Positions 45,220 to 57,165 of a stretch of 64,000 nt of DNA are shown piece by piece. The notes under the pieces are model-generated. The model did not search any database. It had not been told where the DNA came from and worked only from the letters and a program-made list of their open reading frames with translations. The position numbers were made by a program, and so were the translations under genes. Source of the stretch: Mangifera indica (lineage: Eukaryota; Streptophyta; Magnoliopsida; Sapindales; Anacardiaceae); the NCBI RefSeq assembly GCF_011075055.1, contig NC_058156.1, positions 4,216,001 to 4,280,000 of the forward strand, in the 5' to 3' direction. The number at the start of each line of letters is the position of its first letter. Position 1 is the first letter of the stretch.

Positions 45220-45593
45220 CCCATATAACATTTTATATGATGTTTCTTTTATTACTCTTGGAAAAGTGTTAACAAACCCTAGCTAATCAATTATCACTCT
45301 CTTAAATGCTTGGTATATTGGTGTGACCTTTTAGGCTCACCGTAACTTACCCGTGAACCCTTTTCAAATGATCCAAAAATATGTCTAGAGCTTTAATGAT
45401 TATGGAGAACATCTAGCAATGTGCTATAGTCCTCTAAACCATGTTGAAGAAATAATTCATCCAATCTAATTTCCAATCATACATCCCATGTAGATAAGAT
45501 CCTTCCGTTGTCAAATCTTGATCGAGTCTGGGTTCATAGATCATCAAAACCCTAACTTCGATACTCTACAAATCATCAATCGGTATATTTAGA
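45220..45593. other. Spacer before the NBR1 pseudogene
   Basis: No PB1-domain coding text (expected at the NBR1 start) is present. The sequence is of retroelement-like composition. This indicates loss of the 5' end. Confidence 0.4.
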
Positions 45594-46610
45594 ATGTGTT
45601 ATCATGAGCATCTTTCGTATGAGTTACATTATACTTTGGTCAAAGATTTTGTGGACCTAAATGGCGTAAGGAGCCAAGAGAGTGTTGTTGGAAATCCCAC
45701 AGGAGTTTGGGCACCTGATGTTAACCAGAATGCAATCCCACAGACTGGTTCAATTCCTTCTGGAAGCTCAAATGTGGGCATTGCACCACATGGTTCTGAT
45801 ATTCTAGCTACCATTGATTGGAATGAGGCAAATTATATTTGCGGTCAACACAGTGGCAATTTTGCTCTTTCTCTTGCACCAAAAAGTTCAGCTGATATAC
45901 AACAAGGCCATCTGACATAGGTCAACCCCACGCCATTGGTTTGGGTGGTTATGTTTCTAATGAGTGTCCATTTAGTGCAACTCCTGTAGCAAACGACTCA
46001 ACTGGTACTTTTTGCTACCGTCGCATTATTCAGCCGAACAAGGTTCGCAGTTCCATGCTTGGTACATTCCATAGGGGCATCAAATGTGATGGCTGTGGTG
46101 TTCATCCCATTACCGGAGCTTGATTCAAATCAAAAGTGTAACAAAAATAGTTAAGCGTTGCTTAGTGGCGTGTAATGGAAGTTCTGTATGCACGTTAATC
46201 TCTGTTATGCTTTTACGGGAAAGATGATTTTGATCTGTGCAGTACTAGCTTCGCAGCAATGGACAATGAGAATGATTACATTAGATTTGATGAGCCTGTA
46301 TATTATCAACATCCAAGATCTTGCAAAAGGTTATATGATCATGTATGTATATTCAGTGAGTCGTTTCTTTATTCCATTCTTCTCTTGCATTTATTTTGGA
46401 TTGAGTTTTTTTTTTTCTATGATTTTGTAGAAACAGAATTATTGGTGTGGTATTCCCACAACACCATATAAGAGTATCCCACCAGTTCTTTTAATGCCAT
46501 TAGATTTTGGAATCAAGGAAGGTAGGCCAAAGTTAGACAGTCGATTCATTTTGGATGTCAATGTCTCAGATGGGACTATAATGACTCCTTCTACCCCATT
46601 CACTAAAATA

Positions 46611-46613
46611 TGA
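46611..46613 (+). other. In-frame stop in the FW domain of the NBR1 pseudogene
   Basis: The text TPFTKI-stop-RMRN replaces the conserved TPFTKIWRMRN; TGG to TGA. This single change alone would cut the protein before the FW domain is complete. Confidence 0.8.
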
Positions 46614-47582
46614 AGGATGCGCAATAGCGGTACTCAAGTATGGCCCCAGGGAACACAACTCATGTGGATCGGCGGAGATAGGTTCAGTGATGCAGTTTCA
46701 GTTGATATAAAGGTAGAAATTTTAAATTTGTTGCATTCTGGAAATGTTGTCCAATTCCTTTGCTTTTTAAATAGTTTCTTCACATTGGAATAGGTTTTTG
46801 TAATATTTTCAATTTATTACAGGTTCCTGCTAATGGTTTGCCTGTGGATGATGAGCTGGAAATGTCTGTTGATTTTACTGCACCTGAGTTGCCTGGTCGT
46901 TATATCTCTTACTGGAGGGTGGCGTCACCATCCGGTTTGAAATTTGGGCAGCGTGTGTGGGTTCTTATCCGGGTATTGCTTGCACGTAAAAGACATATTC
47001 ATTTCTGTTTCAATTATAAGGTGCCAAATCGAATAACTGAAGGATGGCAATGGTGTTAGCTTTCAAGGCTTAAATTTGAGTTTGCCACCTGTGAGCAATT
47101 GGCACAAAAACTGTGAAACTATAGGTATGAATATTCAGCCCGTAGTGGATGGAGGTTTGCAGGTACCTTGCAACTCTTACCCAGTCATTGAACCAGTAAA
47201 ACCATTGGTTGATGAACAGCCAAAGGAGGAGAATTTCCCTGTAAATGATAGCATACTGGTTGGTAATGGTGGCTTAGCTTCTGCTTCATCATCACCACTG
47301 GCTCCATCATCTGTGTCAGATCCCATCATTGATCTCACTGTTGCTGACCTAGCTGAGGCCTCCTTTTCATCTACTCCTCTTACAAGTGTGGCAGCATCAT
47401 CTGAGGAAATAAGTGATAAAGATGCCGTTAAGCAGACTCTCCTCAAGGAGCTCGTGGTGATGGGCTTCAAGCAGGTTGATTTAGACAAGATCTTGAGGAA
47501 GAATGAGAACAACTTGGAGAAATCTTCGAATGATCTCTGTGGTGTTGCTGAGCGGGATCCAATGCTTCAGTTGCAGGAGATG

Positions 47583-47793
47583 GTGGCTTATGTACTTCAA
47601 AACTGTGATGAATTGATGTAGAATTTCATTGTTTTCCTTTTTTTTAATTATTACTGGTTATGGTTTGTCCACTCTTTTCCACTGTCATTTGTTATCCTAG
47701 TTGTTTGAAGTTGATGGAGTGGGTGAGCTTCATAAGCCAATTCTTTATCCACGTGTTTGAGTTGAAACAGATTTGAATGAAATGTGGTTGCAG
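47583..47793 (+). other. Retained intron between the NBR1 UBA domains
   Basis: Donor GAGATG|GTGGCT and acceptor TTGCAG|GGATTC join LQEM to GFCDEEMNKR, the expected UBA2 reading. Unspliced translation would end at 47619. Confidence 0.65.
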
Positions 47794-47883
47794 GGATTCT
47801 GTGATGAAGAAATGAACAAGAGGCTGCTCGAGAAAAACAACGGAAGTATCAAGCGTGTTGTCATGGATTTTCTGACTGGGTAG

Positions 47884-48577
47884 TAAATATTATCAATAAA
47901 TACGGAACACAAAGTGAACTGCTTGTACGTTTCTTTAACCATGTTTGGTAGTTTGGACGTAATTAACTTCGTTAATGTATGCTTATTTAAGTTATCTATT
48001 TCGGTGCATGTTTATATATTTCTTGGCACTGTCAATGTTAAAGTTGTTTTATATATATACATGGTGTGCCGGTTCGAGCGAAATCTTAGGTCGGGTCGTG
48101 CCTCTGGCTGTTATATAGCGAGTGAGGCCACGACATGACTCAGGGCCCCTTGGGTCAGCCTGCAAAATAAATTTTTTATTTTTTAAAATATGTAAAATTA
48201 AATATATATTTTTATTATTTATATTTGCATTCAAAGTATACGAAACTCTAGAATTTAATTGAAAAGACCTAAATTATGGTAGAGATAAACTATTGTAGCA
48301 TGACTGAAAAATAAGATAAATCAAATATAATGTATAATATTAATCCTAAAATTTTAAAGTATCAAAATATTAAGTTATGATTATTTTTTAATCATTTTTA
48401 ACATTTCAGTTCTAGTCAATTTCATTATATTATAAATAAAAAAAGTGATGGAACGATTGAAATAAATTTATTTATATAGGCTTAAATAGGAAGAAAAAAA
48501 CATATAAGAGAAATTATAGAAATAAGTAAAAGTGAAATTAAATATTTTATTTTCATATACCACGTTAGACTCTTAGA
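47884..48577. other. 3' flank of NBR1 and spacer
   Basis: AATAAATA at about 47895-47902 is a possible poly-A signal. A short GC-rich patch at 48065-48170 (GGGTCGTGCC, GGCCACGACA, GGGCCCC) stands out in AT-rich DNA. No gene. Confidence 0.4.
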
Positions 48578-49785
48578 TGTTTTGATGATGATAAAAATAC
48601 AAGTTTGAATTACTAATAAGTCCATAAAACGTGTTAAAGTAATTCAAGTTTCACAAAGTGTGAAAAATATAGGAATTGGATGAACAATAGCCAAGGATAA
48701 ACAATCAGTATAAGGCAAAATTTCACTTGCTAACCAAGTTGTTTATTGCTTGTCTATCATGTCAGTAATGTTTTAGAATTCTATAATAATTTTATATGGT
48801 CTGGAACAACCAATACTAATTTTATACCAATTGTTCGGTACTAATTTCAAGCATGGAACGAGATAATTATTTGATACAATGTTCACTTGTTCCAAGATTA
48901 AAACAGTCAAAGTTAAGAACAAAGCAAGCAATAGTTAACAAAGGTGTCCCGACCATTCATACAAGTATACTAACCATTCATAGTGCAAAAATTACTTGAT
49001 GTGCAAGTCACTCATTTGCTTGTTACACATCTCGTTAACCCTTGTAGAATTTTTTAAAACAAAGATGAAAAAGCACGAATGATCAATACATATAGTTGTA
49101 TCAATCGATACCAGATGGTGGGAGCATTAATTGTTGGCCGTTAGGAACTCAAACCAAGATTGACCTTTATCCATAATTGATGGTATCAATCGTTCCAGAA
49201 AGTTGTCCTGACCATTCATGCGTAGATTTCACAAGAAAAATGTCTCTCTCAACTTTCAAATGATACAATTTCATTTTCAATAGCTCTATCAAGTTTTAAG
49301 CCTCATTTTTCTTATAAATAGAACAATATTCAAATGGAGAAGAGTTAAAAAAACTTATTGAGCAAACTCCAAGCTATTTCTTCTCATTTCTATTGCATAT
49401 CATCTCTTTCACAAAGCTTACATTCTAATCTTTGAGAGAAACCAAGTGTGCTTCAATTGTATTCTCAGCCTTAGAGAGGCATTATACACCAAAAGTCTTG
49501 TAATAAGATAGTGAGGAGCAAAATCTTGTGATAACTATTGTTAGTGGGAGAAATCCTAAAGAAACTAAGTGTAAAAGACTTTCTATTTGATAGTGTAACT
49601 CCGAAGTGGTTTGCTTGGAAAGGTGGACGTAGGATGCTTGCAAGAGAAGCTTCGAACCACTCTAAACTGAGCATTTCTTAACGTTATTCTTTTTTGCTCT
49701 CTTTAATTGTTTGTGCAATTAATTTTTTTAAGAACCTATTCACCCCCCTTCTATAGGTTGACTTATCCATTATCAAAGGTTTTAT
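48578..49785 (+). repeat. 5' LTR of the partial copia element
   Basis: Starts TGTTTTGATGATG; the end is marked by ACCCCCCTTCTATAGG and the worn primer site. This LTR start and a C-rich end just before the primer site are typical of the SIRE/Tork-like copia group. No second copy is present, so limits are approximate. Confidence 0.65.
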
Positions 49786-49825
49786 AATTGCTATTAGAGC
49801 TTGATTTATAGCATTTTCAAATCTA

Positions 49826-51296
49826 ATGATTTTTAGAGTAAAACGATCTTTACAAGTGGATAGTTCATTAACCTCTGTTTTTGTTGAACCATTTTTATTC
49901 AGTGGTGCAAATTATACTCAATGGAAAATTAGAATAAGATTGCATGTTAGGTCCATTGATTATAAATTTTGGAAAATTATTGAGCATGGTGATTTGGTAC
50001 CAATGGATTCTAGAACTAATGAAACTAAAAATGAATTAGATTACAATAATAAGGATGAGAAAATGATGAGTTTGAACATCAAAGCCATTAACATTTTATT
50101 TTATGCTTTGAATGCAACAAAATTTAACATATGATAGCTTGCAATTCAGCTAAGGAAGTTTGGACCATCCTCCAAGTCCAAAATAGAACTCTTTTTCCAA
50201 GAATATAAGTTAATTAAGATGAAATCGAGAGAGAATATCATATACATGTACAAAAGATTTTCAAACCTTGTCAATGATCTTAAAGGATTGGGGAAGAAGT
50301 TCAAAACTGTAGAGTTAGTCAAGAAAATACTAAGGTCTTTACCCGATTCATGGACTATGAATATCACTACAAATGAAGAATCAAAGGACTTAACAAAAAT
50401 AGGTATGGATGAACTCATAGGATACCTTCTTACTTATGAGATGAAGAGAAAACTGAAGGAAAAAGAGGTAAAAGTAAAGAGAGATATTGCCTTGAAGGTT
50501 AATGACAAAAAGGTTGAGGGAAGAAACTCTTCCATGGATAAAGATGACATAAGTTGCTAGGAAATTTAGCCAAGTTCCTATCAAGGTCCAAGAGGTTTAA
50601 AAGAAAAGAACTAGTTAGGAGAGGGAAGAAAGACAGTGAAAAGAGCAATAATGACATAATATGCTACGAGTGCAAAAAGTCAGAGCACATTTGACAAGAT
50701 TGCCCTCTAAGAAGAAAGAAAAAGGAGAAAAAGGAAAATAGATTGAAGAAGAAAGTCTTTGTGCCACATAGAGTGGAAGCGATGACTCAAGTGATAAGAG
50801 TGAGTTAGAAGAACAAAAGGCCAACATATGCTTCATGACCAAGAATGACTCGAAAGATGAGGTAAATGATTCAAACTCATATTCCTTAAATAAATTGTAA
50901 GATGCATTTGAATCATTAATGGATGAATATAAGAGCATGCAAATTGAATATAAAATATCAAAGAAACAATTAGTATGCATTAAAAAGGAGCATGACACAC
51001 TCTTACATGAATATGATAAATTGAAGATAGAGTCATGCCTAAAGGAATTGACATGCATTAAAAAAGAGCATAAAGAGCTAAAAAAGAAAGTTTCAAGTTC
51101 AAATGAATTATTTGAAATTTTTAAAATTGGCACTAAAAGGTTGGATGAAATGCTTGCTTCACAAAGGAGTGGTATAAATAAAGAAAGTCTAAGATACAAT
51201 GGGGGTAACCCCTTTACAAACACATTTAGGCCACTAAAGAAAACACATGCATTACATATGAAATGCAAATTGAGACTTATGTCTCATGTTAACTAA
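49826..51296 (+). pseudogene. copia gag remnant with zinc knuckle and coiled-coil tail
   Basis: 49826-50134 reads FLFSGANYTQWKIRIRLHVR and SIDYKFWKIIEHGDLVP, then LNIKAINILFYALNATKF. 50219-50560 continues with MYKRFSNLVNDLKGLGKKF, KKILRSLPDSW and MDELIGYLLTYEMKRKL (UBN2 gag). The knuckle at about 50662-50700 is CYECKKSEHI-stop-QDCP, with a stop inside. The lysine/glutamate-rich tail 50919-51296 is likely coiled coil. A frameshift splits the first and second blocks. Confidence 0.83.
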
Positions 51297-51299
51297 GGA

Positions 51300-51640
51300 G
51301 GAAGACATGTGGCTATGACATAGGAGATTAAGACATGCAAACATTGATGTTTTACAAAAAAACTTTCTGAAAGAAATTTCATAAAAGGTTTGCCAAAGTT
51401 GATTTTAAAAAATGAACAAGTGTGTGATTCTTATATGAAATGAAAACAAATTAGAGTTTGTTTTAAACACAAAAATTGTGTTTTAACCTTAAGACCCTTT
51501 CTATAGGGTCTTTAAGACATTGATAACTGATAGTGTAGCAAAATTTAAATAAAACAATCTTAAAAACCCCAACTAAGATACCTTTTTTAGACATATAATT
51601 CATGAAACATGCAAAAACACTCATAAGGTATTTTAGATTT
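51300..51640 (+). pseudogene. copia GAG-pre-integrase remnant
   Basis: DMWLWHRRLRHANIDVLQKN then GLPKLI and NEQVCDSY match the pre-integrase phrase W-L-W-H-R-R-L-G-H...L...G-L-P-K-L. Frame breaks follow, and the domain is lost after about 51420. A perfect inverted repeat AAGACCCT/AGGGTCTT lies at 51491-51512. Confidence 0.75.
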
Positions 51641-51649
51641 ATACTTGAG

Positions 51650-52851
51650 TTAATGGCTCTTTCAAACTTCATATGGCTTGAGAGAATGCTATCCAACCCT
51701 CATAAGGGTGCCTTGGTATCCACACAGAGTATGAACACAAAAAAGGAAATCCAAGCAAAAAGGTTGTTAGGGTTTTTTGGTTGGATGGACTTATGCTTGT
51801 GGGAAAAAGAAAAAGAAGACAAAGCGACTAGGGTTTTGACTTCTGTGTTTTGTTTATCTTATGAAGTGAAAGCATGCCTTTTATATATGTATGTATATAT
51901 GTATTTAGAGTTCAAGCATGATTGGAATTTAATGGGCACATGGGTTTCTTAAAACACATATGCATGGCTAGCATATGACAAGGCATAATCGACATCCTTA
52001 AGACACATGCACGGTTGACATTACTCATGTACACTGACTTGTATGTCCTTATTACATGGTGTTGACTAGTATCATACATGTGCATGGCCGACACCACTTT
52101 TTACATGGTACCACTTGACACATGCATATACATGGCCAACACTACTCTACCAATCTACACAATTGGCTTGCATGATGCATGGTCATGCACTTGGTCAAGG
52201 CATGGTCAAACCAGACCCTCTCAACCCTATTAGGCAAACCTAGTCCATTCAAGGTTTCTTTATCATCCTTAAACACAAAGATTGTCAACAAATAATCCTT
52301 GCCACTAAGTTCAATTCAACTCTTTTATGGGTGTGACCCATAAGTTCTCTATCAAGTTGATAATGTTTGGATTCAGGTCAAATCTAAACATAGACCAAGA
52401 TTGGCCTTTAGGAAAACATTATGGCTACTTGAATGATAAAGTGTCAGTAGACATCTCTTAAGCTTTTACAATATCACAATTATATACAATTTAACCCTTT
52501 TGTCAACTAATATCTCTCAAGATTGAGATATGGAAGAGTGTCTATCTCAGGGGTTCCTTGGTATAAATTGATATACATCAATGACTAATATAGATTAGGC
52601 TACAACCTTGTCCCATAGTGGCCACAGATTCAAATAGTCATGGATGTCATTTAGTATTCTCATGTGAGATATTTTCTTCTATGCTCAGGAGTGACAAATC
52701 CTTTATCAATCAACCATAGTCTCCACTTATCTCACGATATGGTTTATTACTACCATTATAGTCATCCCAATTATGATAGCACATTGTATAGCGTCAAACT
52801 ATATTGATCTTTATACGAGATAGTTTAACAACCTTAAATCAAAAGATCACA
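51650..52851 (-). repeat. Copia LTR, minus strand, same family as 11185-13003, truncated
   Basis: 52340-52851 is the reverse complement of the middle of the LTR at 11185, with shared blocks near GATATGGAAG, ATTCATGGATGTC and CAACCATAGTC. It ends abruptly at 52851 within the LTR, so the U3 start is deleted. 51890-52200 carries degenerate repeats of an ACACATGCATGGCCGACA-like phrase. The left end is uncertain. Confidence 0.7.
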
Positions 52852-53339
52852 TGCACTTATGGTGTTTACCATTTCCAAACATAAGTTTATAACCAAATTT
52901 GTCCAACAATGAAATAAAAATTAAATTCCTCATAAAAGATGGTACCTAAAAATAGTTTTCTAAACATAGTTCAAAACTAGTCTCTAATAACAATTTGATA
53001 GTGCCAATACTTTAACATGATTTCTTACTTTAAGTCTGGACTCCAAATCAATTAGTCTGCACTGACTGATTAGGCCCTATAAAAAAGTAGTCATATGAAT
53101 AGTAACACCACTGTCAATCCACCAATTGTCCTTAGGCACATTAATAAGATTAGATTCATAACACACATAGTCTAGGGCATTACGTTGTTTTTTCTTCCTA
53201 TTTTCCAACCACTTCTTGAACTTATTATAGTTTGCCTTTATATGACCTTTTTTTTGTAAAAAAACATTTATCCTTCATTTTTACTTTCATCTGAGACTAA
53301 TATGAATCCTTTCTTTTAAAATTGCTTGTATTCCTTAGA
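52852..53339 (-). pseudogene. copia gag end and protease, minus strand
   Basis: The minus strand at about 53280-53060 reads CFFYKKKGHIKANYNKFKKWL (worn knuckle), then DYVCYESNLINVPKDNWWID, with SGVTIHM following. The D-S-G triad of the copia protease is preserved. The text stops on both sides, and 53340 begins gypsy sequence. Confidence 0.78.
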
Positions 53340-54510
53340 GCATGAATCTCATAACAAGGTTGTACGGGGTTACTCTAACAAACACCTTATCACCTATATT
53401 AAACTCAAGATCACGTCTCGTTTAGTCTGAATAACTCTTTTGATGGTCTTAAGTCTATCTTATCTTTTCCCTTATCAATCTCACATCCTCTATTATCCTA
53501 TGGGTCATCTCGAGTCCCAATGACTATGTCAAGCCATTTCCTTATCTTGATCTACATTTGTTGTCATACAAAGCCTTATATAAACCCATCTGGATAACTT
53601 CCTAATAACTATTATTATATGCAGACTCCATCAATGGCAACATATTTATCCAAGTCGTTCCTTTATCTAGGTAACAAGCTTTCAGTATATCTTCGATCAC
53701 CTAGTTGACTCTCTTAGTCTAACCATTTGTTTAGGTGTGATAAATTATACTGAAAGCTAGTCTCGTACCCAAGGACCTTTGCATACTCTACCAAAAAGCT
53801 GAGATGAACCTAGTGTCTCGATATGATACTATTATCTTGGCACCCTATAAAGCCTAACTATCTTCTTAATATAAATCTAACCAAGTTGGTATGTTCTTAT
53901 GGTGTCCTTAACTGCAATAAAGTGCACTGACTTGGTCAACCAGTCAATTATGACCTATAAGGCATTAAATCCTTTTCTAACCCTTGATAATATGACTACG
54001 AAGTCTATTGAGATGTGTTCCCATTTCCATTATAGAATGCTAAAAGGTTATAGCATTTCTAATGGTCTCTGGTGTTTAGCCTTAACTTGCTGACATATTA
54101 GACACTTAGCCATAAAATCTGCTATATCTTTTTTCATACTTAACCACCAAAAAGATCTTCTCTGATCTTGATACATCTTCACACTTTAAAGGTGAGTAAT
54201 GTAAAAAAAATTATGTACCTCGGTAAGGATCTTGCCTTTCAAACTCTAGTCTCAGAGAATATATACTTAGCCTCTGAATCTCTTAATACCTTGAACAATA
54301 ATGAAATCTATTATAGTACCCTTGATAACTCTTTGTCTGATTTGGACATACTAGTTATCTATCCTCAGGAGTAGGTACTTATTCTTCATGGTTACTTTAT
54401 TCAACTCCTAATAGTTGAGGCACATGCTCATTGATTCATCTTTCTTTTTCATAGACAAGATTGGTACACCCCATGACGAGTGGCTTGGTGATAATGTTGT
54501 TAATTTTCAT
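53340..54510 (-). pseudogene. gypsy RT fingers and integrase fragment, internally deleted
   Basis: Minus strand, from right: GVPILSMKKKDESMSMC, ELNKVTMKNKYLL (RT fingers, about 54490-54360), a break, then an integrase zinc-region MKKDIADFMAKCLICQQVKA and a core with WEHISIDFV, WLTKSVHFIAVKD, and EFAYNNSYQ, QKSYSD, RRDLEF (about 54180-53390). RT palm, thumb and RNase H are deleted between 54360 and 54180. Wording is close to the integrase at 3015-3860, and the adjacent LTR is the same family. Confidence 0.8.
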
Positions 54511-55917
54511 TATTTTGTTTTCTAATTCCCTTATGTTGTGTGGAAATTTAATTCAATCTAATAGAATTATTTATCTTTTTGTATTTAGGAAACTTTGAAT
54601 ATTTTTGGAGTAAGTTGGGCAAAAAAGATTAAAAATTGGAGTAGACCTATTAATCTATAAAATTGAAATCCTAGCATTCCATTACTAAATATCCATGTGG
54701 TTGAAGCGGATTTTTTTGGCTCTCTCTCCTTTGCCTATCTATCTATTCTTTGTACCCTTGTGCCCTAAATATAGAGGCCATCTTATACATACTAGTAAGG
54801 CCTAAGTTGATCTCGATATACCTGATAGCTTGGTGAAAGCATATAACATCTTGCATGTCTATTAACTGTCATGTCTTACACACATGCCAGATGGCTTGTT
54901 GGACTAACTATTTATGATACCCTGAATGACATATAAAGTTGATAAATCTAGCATTCCATTTGTGAATCTGGATGTGATCATAACTCGGTACCCTTATGCC
55001 CTAACATAGCCCATCTGTATAAGTTACTATGACCTAAGATGAAATGGACATATTTGATTCCCTAGTGAAAACATAAGACACTTTATCTTGTATGTCACTT
55101 CTGTTATGCCTTGTGCACATGTCATACGACCTATTAGGCTAACTAACTAGGACACCTTGGTCACATGAGGAAATTTGATTGCAGTCTCTTCCTTTACCAC
55201 ATCTATTAATTGAAACTACTATCTAAACCATCTTGGGATGACCTTACTATGAGTACGTATGTGATGTATCCTGCTAACCACGTGAGGAATATCTAAAAGG
55301 CCATAATTCCTTACCATATATACCTGAATTAAACTGAACGGTTATGCACCTGGTTGTTAAGTATATGATACATCTTATTAATATCTAGTCCTACTGTCTT
55401 CACGTATCTTGCCACTTATGCAAATAACTGGTAGCTATCTAGATGTGAACCACTTCCTTAACTTCTCTAATTTTTTACTTAGATTTGACTCAGTCAAGTT
55501 CATGTGTTATCTTTTAGATAGTCAGACACTTCTTCTATCTCCTATTATCTTGTCTTTCCTTACTAAGGCTTCTTTTTCTTTTTTTCCTTCTTTAGTAATA
55601 TCAACACAACCATAGATCAAAATACATGTGTCTATGCACCTAAATTAGGTTATAATATCTACACACATGCAAACATGCTTAATCACTCAAATCAACATAT
55701 TTAACAATCTTATATATTAAATTGATAAGATTTACACGTATACATATGTTGTGATTCTAGTGATTCTTATCTTATTTGAAAATTTTCAAACTTGTTGGTG
55801 ATGCATAGTCATGTGTGCCTCCACACAATAGCATGCATCTCTTTTGAAGCATTTATTAACTCAATTTAATAAATTAAAACAACTAGAATACCTTTGGACT
55901 TACCTATGGGCATTATA
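54511..55917 (-). repeat. gypsy LTR, minus strand, same family as 915-3001
   Basis: 55000-55917 aligns with the gypsy LTRs, for example CATACGACCTATTAGGCTAAC and GGACACCTTGGTCACAT. It ends TTATGGGCATTATA, matching the TGTTACA end in worn form. 54660-54935 is a second, imperfect copy of 54948-55170. Together with the fragment at left it forms a deleted relative of the element at 915-9615. Gag and protease are absent. Confidence 0.75.
54660..55170. repeat. Direct repeat within the gypsy LTR
   Basis: TCCTAGCATTCCATT at about 54668 recurs as TCTAGCATTCCATT at about 54957; then TTGTACCCTTGTGCCCTAA matches TACCCTTATGCCCTAAC, followed by parallel text on GCATATAACATCTTGCATGTC. Copies are about 290 bp apart and clearly diverged. 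Confidence 0.6.
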
Positions 55918-56338
55918 ATTGTTATAATGTTTAATCGCCAAAGTGGTACATTCATTGAAACTCATGAAATATTTTATCAGCTAATGATACATTCTTTAGT
56001 TTTGATACCTCATTTAGTTTTGATACAGGTAATGTCTTGACCAAAAGGGGGTTATTGTGTGTATTAAGACTAATGGTAGCATAAGGTTGGTTATATGAAA
56101 TACATTACTTATGGTCATAAATAAATCCAATACACCTAAAGGTGGTTGTATTTATTCAATTGTCATATGTTTTCTTTTAGAGAGAGGATGAACATTGGTA
56201 TAGAAAGTTTATTTGCCCAAAAGAGATGTTTCTTACGAAAATCTTTTATTCATAAGATCCTTATATGGTATATAACCTTATATTTTGAGATTCTAATAGC
56301 ATGCCATTTTCTTGACCCAAAGAAAAGTCTATGGTGAT
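55918..56338. other. Spacer, no gene recognised
   Basis: AT-rich sequence with two short frames. It may be the missing 5' part of the copia remnant to the right. Nothing decisive is seen. Confidence 0.35.
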
Positions 56339-56438
56339 ACAATAATGATCCTAATTTAAAATAGCTTATAAGGTTTTGAGGCTATTCTACAATAATGATC
56401 CTAATTTAAAATAGCTTATAAGGTTTTGAAGCTATTCT
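56339..56438. repeat. 50-bp tandem duplication
   Basis: Unit 56339-56388 (ACAATAATGATCC...GCTATTCT) is repeated at 56389-56438 with one mismatch (GAGG versus GAAG), so it is a recent event compared with the divergence around it. Confidence 0.9.
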
Positions 56439-56499
56439 AATTGGTTAATTGTCCATATTACTAACAAGTTACATTGTTTACTTGTGAATTCAGTTACTG

Positions 56500-57165
56500 T
56501 TATAGTGAACAACAACAATGCTACTATTGAGCTTTTGATTGATAGCAATTTTAAGAGATAGAAGTTCGATATGGAATTTATACTCAACATTACTGATATT
56601 GATATGGCCTTGCAAGTCGATAAACCTCCAGAAACCACTGATAAGAGTTTCGTAGTTGAGAAAGGGTATTATGCTAAATGGCAAAGATCTAATAGACTCA
56701 ACATTATTACTATGAAAAGGACTATTGTTGAGTATCTTTTGAGTAACTTGCCAAAGTCCATAAATGTTAAAAGTTTCTTGATATCAATGGATAGAGATAT
56801 CAAGTTTTCGATCATGCTAAGGCTTTCCATTTGATGAATGAGTTGTTAAGTGCTAGATATGACAACTCTAAAAGGGTTAGGGAATTTATTTTGAAGATTT
56901 TAGGGATACAATCAAAGTTGAAAAATCATAATGCTCCCCTTAATGACAATTATATTTTCTATTATACCCTTAATTCTTTGCCTATGGAGTTTACTAAAAT
57001 TAAAATAGTTTATAACATTAAGAAAGAACTGGATTGGTAATGATTTGATCACCAAATGAGTGGCTAAAGAGAAGAAATTAAAATTAGAGAAGTTAGAAAC
57101 TGTAAATCTGGTTAGTTCATCTAAAAGTCAATCTAAGGGGAAATGGTTTGAAATTGTATTAAGAG
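56500..57165 (+). pseudogene. copia gag remnant (UBN2 type)
   Basis: 56571-56834 holds LNITDIDMALQVDKPPETTD and KGYYAKWQRSNRLNIITMKR. 56831-57040 holds MNELLSARYDNSKRVREFIL and YTLNSLPMEFTKIKIVYN. These are the two conserved halves of UBN2 gag, split by one frameshift at about 56830. The knuckle is not readable. It precedes the RT part at 57600 on the same strand, with integrase missing. Confidence 0.8.

Larger units (their letters stand above)
45594..47883 (+). pseudogene. NBR1: NBR1-type selective autophagy receptor, 5'-truncated pseudogene
   Basis: Domains in order: low-complexity region 45594-45918; ZZ zinc finger (GIKCDGCGVHPITG about 46074-46118, then DYIRFDEPVYYQHPRS about 46271-46318); FW/NBR1 domain (LDSRFILDVNVSDGTI, WPQGTQL, WIGGDRFSDAVSVDI 46530-46712, and VDFTAPELPGRYISYWRV to VWVLIR 46823-46973); linker; UBA1 (LLKELVVMGFKQVDLDKIL 47430-47540) and UBA2 (MNKRLLEKNNGSIKR, stop 47881). 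Introns persist (46713-46822, 47583-47793). A Trp codon in FTKIWRM is TGA at 46611-46613, an Arg position after GVHPITG is also a stop, and the PB1 domain is gone. The family binds ubiquitin and ATG8. Confidence 0.9.
48578..51640 (+). mobile_element. Copia element, 5' half (LTR, gag, pre-integrase)
   Basis: Left LTR about 48578-49785 starts TGTTTTGATGATGATAAA, followed by a worn primer site (TTGCTATTAGAGC, about 49788-49800), gag 49826-50700 and a coiled-coil tail to 51296. The pre-integrase reading follows at about 51300-51420 and fades by about 51640. Integrase, RT and 3' LTR are absent. Gag resembles the element at 60619. Confidence 0.78.

Noticed and set aside
47177..47512. 111-codon minus-strand frame
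   Set aside because: It is the shadow of the NBR1 linker and UBA region, whose plus-strand reading matches a known family.
48065..48170. GC-rich patch as a possible organelle or rRNA fragment
   Set aside because: It is too short and matches nothing I recognise with confidence.
50615..51268. 217-codon minus-strand frame, the longest in the window
   Set aside because: It mirrors the lysine-rich coiled-coil gag tail on the plus strand; Phe, Leu and Ser bias follows from A-rich sequence on the other strand.
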